A stretch of 64,000 nucleotides of DNA, taken from assembly GCA_030830965.1 (NCBI GenBank), contig JAURLX010000010.1:62001-126000 (forward strand), written 5' to 3'. Positions within the stretch are counted from its first letter, which is position 1. Each line of letters starts with the position of its first letter. Shown here piece by piece: positions 10,268-17,330 of this stretch. The notes beneath the pieces were generated by a model that was given only the letters and a program-made list of their open reading frames with translations, was not told the DNA's origin and did no database searches. The position numbers and the translations under genes were made by a program. The stretch is from Verrucomicrobiota bacterium (lineage in GTDB: Bacteria; Verrucomicrobiota; Verrucomicrobiia; Opitutales; UBA953).

Positions 10268-11191
10268 TTGGCGAGCAAAAGCGGGCTTCCCTCCCGAGCG
10301 GCCTGCGCCCACGATGCCCGCGTGGAAATAAGCGTACTGGTCAGCGACTGGCAGGGCCACCGCCTGCTCGACTCGGGCGACGGCGCCAAGCTCGAGGAGA
10401 TCGGCGGGGTGCGCATGATCAGGAGCGAGCCCAAGGCCTGGTGGAGCCGGACCCTGCCCCCCGCCGAATGGCAGCGGGCTGCCGCGGAGCATGAGGAAGG
10501 GGGACGCGAGGGTCGCTGGAGGCTGAAGGGCGCCTGCCCGAAGGAGTGGGAGACACGCTACGGCGATCTCCGCCTCACGCTGAGGTTCATGGACAACTCG
10601 AAGCAGTTCGGGGTGTTCGCCGAGCAGTCACCGCACTGGGACTGGCTGTCACGCCGTCGGCCGGCCCCTGGCACGCGCCCGCGGCTGCTGAACCTCTTCG
10701 GCTACACCGGCGCGGCCTCCCTCGTGGCCGCGAAGGCGGGATGGGCCGTCACGCACGTCGACGCCTCAAAACCGGCCGTGGCCTGGGGACGGCGCAACCA
10801 GGAACTCTCCGGCATGAACGAGGCGCCCATCCGCTGGATCGTCGAGGACGCGCCGACCTTCGTGCGGCGCGAGGTCAAGCGCGGCAACAAGTACGAGGCC
10901 GTGCTGCTGGACCCGCCGGCGTTCGGTCGCGGCCCGGGCGGGGAGTTCTGGAAGGTCGAACGCGACCTCGCACCCCTGCTCCGCGCCTGCCGCGACCTGC
11001 TCTCGCCCGAGGCGAGCTTCGTCATCCTGACCGTCTACACGATCGACGCCTCCTCGATCCTCTGCCGCAACCTGCTGGAGGACATGACGCGCGGGCTAGG
11101 AGGTTCGGTCGACATCGGAGAACTGGCGCTGCGACAGGACGCGGGCGGGAGACTGCTGCCACTCTCGCTCTGGGGCCGGTGGCAGGCGTAA
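10268..11191 (+). CDS. Class I SAM-dependent rRNA-type methyltransferase (RlmI/COG1092-like)
   Basis: Predicted cytosine-C5 rRNA-type methyltransferase. The 307-residue protein contains the SAM-binding motif LLNLFGYTGAASL (about residue 140), the acidic ribose-binding motif HVDASKPAVAWGRRN, and the catalytic-region motif LLDPPAFGRG. These match the Rossmann domain of the RlmI/RlmK family, but the N-terminal PUA domain of RlmI is lacking. The first ATG at 10268 adds a stretch with little similarity; a GTG at 10322 (VEISVLVSDW) is an equally good start and would leave more room for a promoter between it and the divergent GH13 gene. The exact rRNA target cannot be read from sequence. Confidence 0.8.
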   Translation: MASKSGLPSRAACAHDARVEISVLVSDWQGHRLLDSGDGAKLEEIGGVRMIRSEPKAWWSRTLPPAEWQRAAAEHEEGGREGRWRLKGACPKEWETRYGDLRLTLRFMDNSKQFGVFAEQSPHWDWLSRRRPAPGTRPRLLNLFGYTGAASLVAAKAGWAVTHVDASKPAVAWGRRNQELSGMNEAPIRWIVEDAPTFVRREVKRGNKYEAVLLDPPAFGRGPGGEFWKVERDLAPLLRACRDLLSPEASFVILTVYTIDASSILCRNLLEDMTRGLGGSVDIGELALRQDAGGRLLPLSLWGRWQA

Positions 11192-11255
11192 GGAAGAAGG
11201 TCCGGCGGCGTTTAAGGTTCCAAACGGGCGCAGGGGCGTACTACTCTGGGCGCAC

Positions 11256-12752
11256 GTGAGCCTGACTCCCGACCAAGACACCTTCCGCCGTCTCGCCCAG
11301 AGCCACGACCTGGTCCCCGTCTGCCTGGACATGATGGCGGACCTGGAGACCCCCGTCTCGGTCTACGCACGCCTTCGGGCCCTCGGCCCATCTTTCCTTT
11401 TCGAGTCGGTCACCGGCGGCGAGCACATCGGCCGCTACAGTTTCTGCGGCGCCGCCCCGGCCATGACCATGACCGCCTGGGAGGACCGGACGGAGATCAC
11501 GCGGCGCGATGGGTCGCGGCGGACCATCCCGACGCCGGACGACCCGCTCGTCCTGGTCAAGGCCGAGCTGGCCGGCCTGCGGGCCGCCCAGGTTCCCGGC
11601 CTTCCGCCCTTCGTGGGCGGGATGGTGGGGATGATCGGATACGAGTACGTGCACCGCGTCGAGACGACCGTCCCGCGGCCAGCCGCCGACCCGACGCGCA
11701 GCCCGCTGCTGCACTTCATGCTGGTCGACCGCGTGGTGGCCTTCGACAACGCCCGGCAGACCCTCCGGCTCATCGTCAACGCGAGGATCGAGTCCCCGGA
11801 CAAGGCCGACGAGGCCTGGCAGGCCGCCTGCAGGGAGCTGGAGTCCCTGCGCGCCGCCGTCACCGGCCCGTGTGCCGCGACCCCCGCCGAACTTCCGGCG
11901 GTAGCCGGATTCGCCGAAGGCAGGGGCAACGTCAGCCAAGAGGCCTTCGAGTCCTCGGTGCGCCGCGCGCAGGAGTACGTCCGGGCGGGTGACTGCGTGC
12001 AGGTCGTCCTCTCCCGGCGGACCGACGTGCCCTTCAAGGGCGGCTCGCTCGACCTCTACCGCGTGCTACGGCACGTGAACCCCTCCCCCTACATGTTCGC
12101 CCTCGAGACCGGTGCGGGCTTCGACATGGTGGGCGCCTCCCCGGAAGTGAACGTCCGGCTCACGGGCAGGCGCTGCGAGATCCGCCCCATCGCCGGCACG
12201 CGTCCCCGCGGCTCCGACGAGGCCGCCGACCGTCGCCTGGAGGCCGAGCTCCTCGCCGACCCGAAGGAGCGCTCCGAGCACCTCATGCTCGTCGACCTCG
12301 CGCGCAACGACCTCGGGCGGGTCTGCGTACCCGGCTCGGTGACCGTGCCCGACTACGCCGTGGTCGAGCGCTACTCCCACGTCATGCACATCGTGTCCCA
12401 GGTCGAGGGCGAGCTGGCCCCGGACCGCGACGCCTTCGACCTTTTCCGTGCGACCTTCCCCGCGGGCACGCTGTCCGGCGCGCCCAAGGTGCGGGCCATG
12501 CAGGTCATCTCCGAACTCGAGCGCGAACGCCGGGGCGCCTACGGCGGCGCCGTGGGCTACTTCGGCTTCGATGGCGGCCATGACTCCTGCATCGTCATCC
12601 GCACCGCCTCGCTCCGCGACGGCGTCGCCAGCGTGCAGGCCGGCGCCGGCATCGTGGCCGATTCGGTGCCGGCCTCCGAATACGAGGAGACGGTCAACAA
12701 GTCCAAGAGCGTCCTGCGAGCCCTCGGGCTGGCCTCCAGACTCCGCTCCTGA
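11256..12752 (+). CDS. trpE: Anthranilate synthase component I
   Basis: Makes anthranilate from chorismate, the first step of tryptophan synthesis, with ammonia supplied by a TrpG partner not found in this window. The 498-residue protein starts at GTG 11256. Chorismate-binding motifs are clear: IRPIAGTRPRG, DPKERSEHLMLVDLARND, and FPAGTLSGAPKVRAM. The N-terminal FLFESV stretch corresponds to the LLES segment that senses tryptophan in TrpE proteins, favouring TrpE over PabB. It stands alone rather than in a trp operon; a sigma factor gene follows after five bases, so the two are probably transcribed together. Confidence 0.9.
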   Translation: MSLTPDQDTFRRLAQSHDLVPVCLDMMADLETPVSVYARLRALGPSFLFESVTGGEHIGRYSFCGAAPAMTMTAWEDRTEITRRDGSRRTIPTPDDPLVLVKAELAGLRAAQVPGLPPFVGGMVGMIGYEYVHRVETTVPRPAADPTRSPLLHFMLVDRVVAFDNARQTLRLIVNARIESPDKADEAWQAACRELESLRAAVTGPCAATPAELPAVAGFAEGRGNVSQEAFESSVRRAQEYVRAGDCVQVVLSRRTDVPFKGGSLDLYRVLRHVNPSPYMFALETGAGFDMVGASPEVNVRLTGRRCEIRPIAGTRPRGSDEAADRRLEAELLADPKERSEHLMLVDLARNDLGRVCVPGSVTVPDYAVVERYSHVMHIVSQVEGELAPDRDAFDLFRATFPAGTLSGAPKVRAMQVISELERERRGAYGGAVGYFGFDGGHDSCIVIRTASLRDGVASVQAGAGIVADSVPASEYEETVNKSKSVLRALGLASRLRS

Positions 12753-12757
12753 AGCCC

Positions 12758-13822
12758 GTGGCCAAGCGTCCCTCCAGGAAGCCCAAGGAGGCGGCGGCTG
12801 GGCGACGGATATCCCCGCCTGCGCCGGGCAACGCCGCCCCCGCGGAGGACGTGACCGAGCCCGGCCTGCCCTTCGATCAACTGTATCCGGAGGAACGCTC
12901 CCCGTTGCGCACCTACCTGGACCAGATCGGCAAGACCCCGCTGCTGACCCTGGAGGAGGAGACCACCCTCGCGCGCAAGGTGCTCAAGGGCGACGAGTCG
13001 GCCCGCCAGCGCATGATCCAGTCCAACCTCCGGCTGGTCGTGCGCATCGCCAAGGACTACGACGGCTTCGGGCTCCCGCTGATGGACCTGATCAGCGAGG
13101 GTAACCTAGGCCTCATCAAGGCCGTGGAACGCTTCGACCCCGACAAAGGCGGCAAGCTCAGCACCTACGCCGCCTGGTGGATCAAGCAGGCGATCAAGCG
13201 CGCGCTGGCTACCAGCGGCAAGACGATCCGGCTGCCGGTGCATATGGTGGACCGCATCTCGCAGATGCGCCGCTTGACGGCGCGGCTGGCCGCCGAGATC
13301 GGCCGCGAACCGCACAACGAGGAGATCGCCGAGGCGATGCAGATCCCGCTCTCCAAGGTCGTGCACATGAAGGCCGTCGCCAGTCGCGCCGCCTCGCTCG
13401 ACCAGCCCGTGGGCGAGGAGGGGGACGCCACGCTCGGGGACCTCGTGAAGGATGAGAGCGAACGGACCCCTTTCGAGACCCTCCGCGGAAAGTCGGATTC
13501 GGGCGAACTTCTGGAGATGCTCTCCCACCTCGACGCACGCGAACGCGAGGTGCTCGTGCGGAGGTTCGGCCTGGACGGCGAGAGTCCCCTCACGCTCGAG
13601 GAGGTGGGGACCGCGTTCAAGCTGACCCGCGAGCGGGTCAGACAGCTTCAGCAGTCGGCCCTCATGCGGCTCCGGCGGATCATGACCGAACGCCAGAAAC
13701 TCCTGTCGCCGGAGGACGTCCGACGCAACCGAATGGCCGAGGCCAGGTCGGAGGTGCTCAGGGAGTTCTTCCGCTCGAAGGGCTTCCGCCCAGATCAGCC
13801 TGACGACCGGCGTGGGCTGTGA
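12758..13822 (+). CDS. RNA polymerase sigma-70 family factor (RpoD/SigA-like, short form)
   Basis: A 354-residue group 1 or group 2 sigma factor starting at GTG 12758. Region 1.2 (SPLRTYLDQIGKTPLLT), region 2 with LMDLISEGNLGLIKAVERFD and YAAWWIKQAI for -10 recognition and melting, region 3, and region 4 with LTLEEVGTAFKLTRERVRQ for -35 recognition are all present. Region 1.1 and the non-conserved insert of large RpoD proteins are missing, and there is a basic C-terminal tail of about 45 residues after region 4. It could be the housekeeping factor of this lineage or an RpoS-like accessory one; sequence alone does not decide. It follows trpE by five bases. Confidence 0.9.
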   Translation: MAKRPSRKPKEAAAGRRISPPAPGNAAPAEDVTEPGLPFDQLYPEERSPLRTYLDQIGKTPLLTLEEETTLARKVLKGDESARQRMIQSNLRLVVRIAKDYDGFGLPLMDLISEGNLGLIKAVERFDPDKGGKLSTYAAWWIKQAIKRALATSGKTIRLPVHMVDRISQMRRLTARLAAEIGREPHNEEIAEAMQIPLSKVVHMKAVASRAASLDQPVGEEGDATLGDLVKDESERTPFETLRGKSDSGELLEMLSHLDAREREVLVRRFGLDGESPLTLEEVGTAFKLTRERVRQLQQSALMRLRRIMTERQKLLSPEDVRRNRMAEARSEVLREFFRSKGFRPDQPDDRRGL

Positions 13823-13861
13823 GCGACTGAGGGCTCGAACGCCTGGCCTTCACAGGGGAAA

Positions 13862-13893
13862 GCAACAAAAAGGGCCCCGTTTCCGGGGCCCTT
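13862..13893 (-). terminator. Intrinsic terminator of the first beta-barrel paralogue
   Basis: A ten-pair stem AAGGGCCCCG / CGGGGCCCTT (13870-13879 with 13884-13893), followed on the minus strand by TTTTTGTT. It ends the beta-barrel gene at 13916. Virtually the same element follows the two paralogues at 14545 and 15237. It also lies just past the sigma factor gene on the plus strand but has no T-run in that direction. Confidence 0.9.
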
Positions 13894-13903
13894 AGGTCAG
13901 CCT

Positions 13904-13919
13904 CTAATCCGAAGATTAG
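13904..13919 (-). other. UUCG-tetraloop hairpin containing the stop codon
   Basis: The minus strand reads CTAATC TTCG GATTAG: a six-pair stem capped by the very stable UUCG loop. The TAA stop of the beta-barrel gene (13916-13918) lies inside the 5' arm. The same 16 bases occur at the stop codons of the paralogues at 14591 and 15283. It sits 10 bases ahead of the terminator hairpin, giving a two-hairpin 3' end that may stabilise the message against 3' exonucleases. Confidence 0.7.
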
Positions 13920-14461
13920 AAGTTGTAGCGGAGACCGACCACCGTCTGGGTGGGCTCGGCCTTGTAGTCGACGCGAGCGACGGTGACCTGAATCTGCTTA
14001 GTCACGCCGTAGGCGAGTTCGTAAGACCAAGCGGATTCGGCATAGTCGGTGGCCCCGGCGGCGAAAATGGGGGAAGTAAGCCCCTTGCTGAAGTCGGCGC
14101 CGCTCTCGGCGTATCCGACGGCGATTTCGAGACCGGGGAGGAATTCAGCGAGGGCGCGGCGAGCGGTGACGGTGTAGGTCGAGCTCTCCCACTGGGCCTG
14201 CTGGATGCCGACGGCGACATCGGTCGCGAAAGCGACGTTCTTAAAGACGTAGGCGACGCCGAGGGTGGGCTCGCTGCTGCCTTCGCCGGTGACGGCGGCA
14301 CTCAGGAGAAGGTTGCCGCCGACTTGGAACTGCGCGGAGATCGCGTTGTTCTGGCTCGAACGGCAGACGTTCACCTGGTTGTAGGAGAGACCGGAAGCAG
14401 CCTGGGCGGAAGCCGCGGCGGCAAGGGTCGTGAGGGTGATGATCGGGAGGGTGTGCTTCAT
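13916..14461 (-). CDS. Small outer-membrane beta-barrel protein, paralogue 1 of 3
   Basis: A 181-residue exported protein of unknown function. The start ATG at 14461 gives a clear signal peptide (MKHTLPIITLTTLAAAASAQA, cleavage after AQA around residue 21); the upstream AGAAAGA-like stretch may serve as ribosome binding site. The mature part is rich in alternating hydrophobic and polar residues, and ends in GLRYNF: a C-terminal Phe after alternating residues is the usual recognition signal of outer-membrane barrels. The length fits an eight-stranded barrel. It is the most divergent of the three tandem copies: the middle segment (residues about 115-140, GYAESGADFSKGLTSPIFA) differs from the other two, which is where surface loops would lie. 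It also contains an extra Cys after the NVC motif near the mature N-terminus. Confidence 0.8.
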   Translation of the reverse strand: MKHTLPIITLTTLAAAASAQAASGLSYNQVNVCRSSQNNAISAQFQVGGNLLLSAAVTGEGSSEPTLGVAYVFKNVAFATDVAVGIQQAQWESSTYTVTARRALAEFLPGLEIAVGYAESGADFSKGLTSPIFAAGATDYAESAWSYELAYGVTKQIQVTVARVDYKAEPTQTVVGLRYNF

Positions 14462-14540
14462 ATATGTCTTTCTTTCAGAATAATCTGCTTTGAATTCAAC
14501 CAAGAAAACAGCCGAGCGGCCCATCAGGCCGCTGGGCAAA

Positions 14541-14568
14541 CAAAAAGGGCCCCGTTTCCGGGGCCCTT
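14541..14568 (-). terminator. Intrinsic terminator of the second beta-barrel paralogue
   Basis: Same ten-pair stem as at 13870 (14545-14554 with 14559-14568), same loop, and a TTTTTG tail on the minus strand. It lies between paralogue 2 and paralogue 1, so each gene is probably its own transcript. A further stem AGCGGCC / GGCCGCT (14515-14533) lies between this terminator and the start of paralogue 1. Confidence 0.9.
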
Positions 14569-14590
14569 AGGTCAGCCTCTAATCCGAAGA

Positions 14591-15127
14591 TTAGAAGTTG
14601 TAGCGGAGACCGACGACCGTCTGGGCGGGGTTCGCCTTGAAATCGACGCGGGCGAGGGTGACCTGGATCTGCTTAGTCACGGCGTAAGCCAACTCGTAGG
14701 ACCAAGCGGACTCGGCCTGTTCGGAAGCACCAGCAAGGAAGATGTAGGTGTCGTTTCCGGTCGAGTAGGTGTCAGCGTAGCTGATGCCGGCTTCGAGACC
14801 AGGGATGATTTCGCCTAGGGCGCGACGGGCGGCGATGGTGTAGGCCGAACGCTCCCACTGGCCCTGCTGGATGCCGACGGCGACATCGGTCGCGAAGGCG
14901 ACGTTCTTGAAGACGTAGGCGACGCCGAGGGTGGGCTCGCTCCAGCCATCGCCGGAGACGGCGGCACTCAGGAGAAGGTTGCCGCCGAGCTGGAACTGCG
15001 CGGAGACCGCGTTGACCTGGCTCGAACGGGTGACGTTCACCTGGTTGTAGGAGAGACCGGAAGCAGCCTGGGCGGAAGCCGCGGCAGCAAGGGTCGTGAG
15101 GGTGATGATCGGGAGGATGTGCTTCAT
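14591..15127 (-). CDS. Small outer-membrane beta-barrel protein, paralogue 2 of 3
   Basis: A 178-residue exported protein closely related to its neighbours. It has the signal peptide MKHILPIITLTTLAAAASAQA and the C-terminal GLRYNF of an outer-membrane barrel. It is almost identical to paralogue 3 in most of its length, including the segment GISYADTYSTGNDTYIF, but lacks the short insert NNWPASS that paralogue 3 carries in an early loop (here DGWSEPT). Function is unknown; loops that vary between otherwise near-identical copies suggest exposure at the surface. The gene has its own terminator and a 105-base upstream gap, so it is probably expressed on its own. Confidence 0.8.
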   Translation of the reverse strand: MKHILPIITLTTLAAAASAQAASGLSYNQVNVTRSSQVNAVSAQFQLGGNLLLSAAVSGDGWSEPTLGVAYVFKNVAFATDVAVGIQQGQWERSAYTIAARRALGEIIPGLEAGISYADTYSTGNDTYIFLAGASEQAESAWSYELAYAVTKQIQVTLARVDFKANPAQTVVGLRYNF

Positions 15128-15232
15128 AGGTTAGCGATGAGTTTTTAAGGCCCTCCCCAAGCGCAACACAAGTAAAAAATGCCTGCTCACAGTCGGACGG
15201 AATCGGGACTCAGGCATATCCCGCTGGGTAAA

Positions 15233-15260
15233 CAAAAAGGGCCCCGCTGCCGGGGCCCTT
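15233..15260 (-). terminator. Intrinsic terminator of the third beta-barrel paralogue
   Basis: Same stem as the two other copies (15237-15246 with 15251-15260). The loop is CTGC in place of TTTC, and the minus-strand tail is TTTTTGTT. Loop change with a fully kept stem shows that the pairing, not just the sequence, has been retained. Confidence 0.9.
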
Positions 15261-15282
15261 AGGTCAGCCTCTAATCCGAAGA

Positions 15283-15831
15283 TTAGAAGTTGTAGCGGAG
15301 ACCGACGACCGTCTGGGCGGGCTGGGCCTTGAAATCGACGCGGGCGACGGTGACCTGGATCTGCTTAGTCACGCCGTAGGCGAGTTCGTAAGACCAAGCG
15401 GATTCGGCCCAGGAGGAAGCACCAGCAAGGAAGATGTAGGTGTCGTTTCCGGTCGAGTAGGTGTCAGCGTAGCTGATACCGGCTTCGAGACCGGGGAGGA
15501 TTTCTCCCAGGGCGCGACGGGCGGCGATGGTGTAGGCCGAACGCTCCCACTGGCCCTGCTGGATGCCGACGGCGACATCGGTCGCGAAGGCGACGTTCTT
15601 GAAGACGTAGGCGACGCCGAGGGTGGGCTCGCTGCTAGCGGGCCAGTTATTCTGGCCGGAGACGGCGGCACTCAGGAGAAGGTTGCCGCCGATCTGGAAC
15701 TGCGCGGAGACCGCGTTGTCCTGGCTCGAACGGGTGACGTTCACCTGGTTGTAGGAGAGACCGGAAGCAGCCTGGGCGGAAGCCGCGGCAGCAAGGGTCG
15801 TGAGGGTGATGATCGGGAGGATGTGCTTCAT
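15283..15831 (-). CDS. Small outer-membrane beta-barrel protein, paralogue 3 of 3
   Basis: A 182-residue exported protein, the first of the three in the direction of transcription. The start ATG at 15831 gives the same signal peptide as paralogue 2; the longer open frame to 15870 only adds a non-conserved extension. It differs from paralogue 2 mainly by an insert in an early loop (QNNWPASSEPT) and by ASSWAESAW in place of ASEQAESAW. It ends in GLRYNF. The AT-rich gap upstream probably holds its promoter. The three genes look like the product of recent tandem duplication, perhaps with gene conversion. No function could be assigned from sequence. Confidence 0.8.
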   Translation of the reverse strand: MKHILPIITLTTLAAAASAQAASGLSYNQVNVTRSSQDNAVSAQFQIGGNLLLSAAVSGQNNWPASSEPTLGVAYVFKNVAFATDVAVGIQQGQWERSAYTIAARRALGEILPGLEAGISYADTYSTGNDTYIFLAGASSWAESAWSYELAYGVTKQIQVTVARVDFKAQPAQTVVGLRYNF

Positions 15832-16070
15832 AGCGGGGCAAGTATTGGAACAGTACCGAAACAAAATCAAGCCCTTTCTGCACCATTCCCGATTCGGCCC
15901 CCTTTATTCACTTTTGTTCACAATAATCTGTGAATAGTCTTATTATCTAAGAGGCAAAGGCATAGGAAACTCACCAAGACCCAAACCAGGTTAACCCCAG
16001 TTATAAGACCAAAAACGCGTCTTAAAGGAAATTTTGGCGTTTTTCGGTCAATTAAGCCCATGCCTGCACA
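15832..16070. other. AT-rich intergenic region with two inverted repeats
   Basis: About 240 bases without a gene. It holds a perfect inverted repeat TTCACA-N6-TGTGAA (15917-15934), nested with the outer pair ATTCAC (15906-15911) and GTGAAT (15930-15935), which has the look of an operator. A second repeat pairs GACCAAAAACGC (16007-16018) with GCGTTTTTCGGTC (16037-16049), with one bulged base and an 18-base loop. On the minus strand TAGATAAT (15943-15950) resembles a -10 box for the beta-barrel gene but no matching -35 is clear. Confidence 0.45.
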
Positions 16071-16096
16071 AAAAAACCCTCAAATCGAGGGTTTTT
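16071..16096 (-). terminator. Intrinsic terminator of the rpmJ-rpmE2 transcript
   Basis: Stem AAAAACCCTC / GAGGGTTTTT with loop AAATC on the plus strand, 20 bases past the L31 stop. On the minus strand it continues as a T-run (TTTTTTTG), a good intrinsic terminator. A-runs on both sides mean it could also work in the other direction. Confidence 0.85.
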
Positions 16097-16116
16097 AAAT
16101 AAAGCTCCCCAATGCC

Positions 16117-16359
16117 TTATTTTCGGCGGAACTTCGAATTGAACTTCTCGACGCGGCCGGCGGAGTCCACGAAGCGCTTCTCCCCGGTGTAGGCGGGGTG
16201 GGAGTCCATGGTGACCTCGCGGCGGATCACGAAGTGCTCCACGCCTTCGATGACCTTGGTCTCCTTGGACTTCATGGTCGAGCGGGTCGGGAACTCGCGC
16301 CCCGTGGAGACGTCCACGAAGACGACGGAATGGTAGTCGGGATGGCCTTCTTTCTTCAT
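16117..16359 (-). CDS. rpmE2: Ribosomal protein L31, type B (zinc-independent)
   Basis: An 80-residue large-subunit protein starting MKKEGHPDYHSVVF. It matches the type B form (E. coli YkgM) in HPxYxxVVFxDxSTG and in SHPAYTG, and has none of the four cysteines that bind zinc in the type A protein. It follows rpmJ by 20 bases on the same strand and ends at an intrinsic terminator, so the two form a short operon. In other bacteria the type B pair replaces the zinc proteins when zinc is scarce; here it may simply be the only copy. Start and length are normal. Confidence 0.95.
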   Translation of the reverse strand: MKKEGHPDYHSVVFVDVSTGREFPTRSTMKSKETKVIEGVEHFVIRREVTMDSHPAYTGEKRFVDSAGRVEKFNSKFRRK

Positions 16360-16379
16360 GACGGCGGATAGAGTCCGGA

Positions 16380-16505
16380 TCAGCCCTGGCGCGCCTTGTA
16401 GCGCGGGTGGGTCTTGTTGATCACGTAGATGCGGCCCTTGCGACGCACGACCTGGCAGTTCGGGTGCCGCTTCTTGAGGGACTTGAGGGAGGAGGTGACT
16501 TTCAT
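16380..16505 (-). CDS. rpmJ: Ribosomal protein L36, type B (YkgO-like)
   Basis: A 41-residue protein beginning at ATG 16505: [15 protein letters not shown], then [19 protein letters not shown]. This is the YkgO-type L36, with a single Cys instead of the CxxC...H zinc site of the standard form. The open frame extends upstream but the family protein begins here. It heads the rpmJ-rpmE2 pair. No AT-rich Zur-like palindrome could be seen in the 110 bases upstream, so zinc control is not supported by the sequence. Confidence 0.93.
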   Translation of the reverse strand: MKVTSSLKSLKKRHPNCQVVRRKGRIYVINKTHPRYKARQG

Positions 16506-16618
16506 GGCAGGAAGCCGTGCGAAAACGGCAGGTCGGGCAACAAAGATGCGGCCAACAGCGGTGTCAACGGGATTTCCTTGGCTTGAGCGGGACGGCCTGC
16601 GCCCCAAGCATCGGGGGC

Positions 16619-17113
16619 ATGCAGACAAGCGTCAGACCAGCCACCCGGGCGGACGCAGCGGCCATCAACCGCATCTACAACCATTACGTCCGGACGAGCA
16701 CCTGCACCTGGCACCTGACCGAAGAAACCGAGGAGGGACGCCGCAAATGGCTCGAATCCCGGAGTCCGGACCACCCGGTCCTGGTGGCGGAGGCGGGGGG
16801 GGAGATCCTGGGCTGGGGCTCCCTCTCGGTGTACAACTCCCGGCAAGGCTGGGCCGGCACGGTGGAGGACTCGGTCTTCATCGATCACCGCCATCACGGC
16901 AAAGGTCTGGGCCGACAACTGCTTACCTTCTTGCTGGAGGCGGCCAAGGCGCGCGGCCACCGCGTGGTCGTCGCCCGCATCTCCGGAGAGCAGGAGGCCA
17001 GCCTCCGACTTCATGCCTCGCTGGGCTTCGTCATGGCTGGACGGCTGCAGGGAGTCGGTCGCAAACTCGGGCAGACTCTGGACTGCGTCTACATGCAGCG
17101 GAATCTGGGCTGA
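16619..17113 (+). CDS. GNAT family N-acetyltransferase, phosphinothricin acetyltransferase-like
   Basis: A 165-residue acetyltransferase starting at ATG 16619 ([24 protein letters not shown]). That opening, the central [20 protein letters not shown] acetyl-CoA loop (Q/RxxGxG type) and the following [16 protein letters not shown] match the Pat/Bar group of GNAT enzymes, which acetylate small amines such as methionine sulfoximine, amino acid analogues or phosphinothricin. True substrate is unknown. It starts 114 bases from rpmJ, on the opposite strand, and ends before the tRNA-Leu gene. Confidence 0.85.
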   Translation: MQTSVRPATRADAAAINRIYNHYVRTSTCTWHLTEETEEGRRKWLESRSPDHPVLVAEAGGEILGWGSLSVYNSRQGWAGTVEDSVFIDHRHHGKGLGRQLLTFLLEAAKARGHRVVVARISGEQEASLRLHASLGFVMAGRLQGVGRKLGQTLDCVYMQRNLG

Positions 17114-17123
17114 CCCTCGCTCC

Positions 17124-17152
17124 TTGACACGGATGCCGGCCGCCGTTTGCTG
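17124..17152 (+). promoter_or_regulatory. Candidate promoter of tRNA-Leu(CAG)
   Basis: A perfect -35 box TTGACA (17124-17129) lies 40 bases ahead of the mature tRNA 5' end. At the right distance (16-17 bases) only a poor -10 match (TTTGCT) is present, so the start point is uncertain. Confidence 0.45.
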
Positions 17153-17168
17153 AACCACCCGACTGACC

Positions 17169-17253
17169 GCTCAGGTGGTGGAATGGCAGACACGCTGGAT
17201 TCAGGTTCCAGTGCCCATAAAGCGTAAGGGTTCAAGTCCCTTCCTGAGCACCA
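17169..17253 (+). tRNA. tRNA-Leu (anticodon CAG)
   Basis: Acceptor arm GCTCAGG / CCTGAGC, D-arm GGTGGAATGGCAGAC, anticodon arm CTGGA-TTCAGGT-TCCAG giving anticodon CAG, a long variable arm, T-arm with GGTTCAAGTCC, and an encoded CCA end at 17251-17253. The class II structure and D-loop are typical of bacterial leucine tRNAs. It decodes CUG, the codon expected to be most used in this GC-rich genome. Confidence 0.96.
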
Positions 17254-17330
17254 GTCGGGATGTCCGCCTGGGGGCCGTCCTCCGGGAGGTTGTTAGTGCC
17301 TTGGGCCTCGAAGCGCCCTAGCCTGCGGCC

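Noticed and set aside
16506..16618. Zur box upstream of rpmJ
   Set aside because: No AT-rich palindrome is visible; regulation by zinc is not supported by this sequence.
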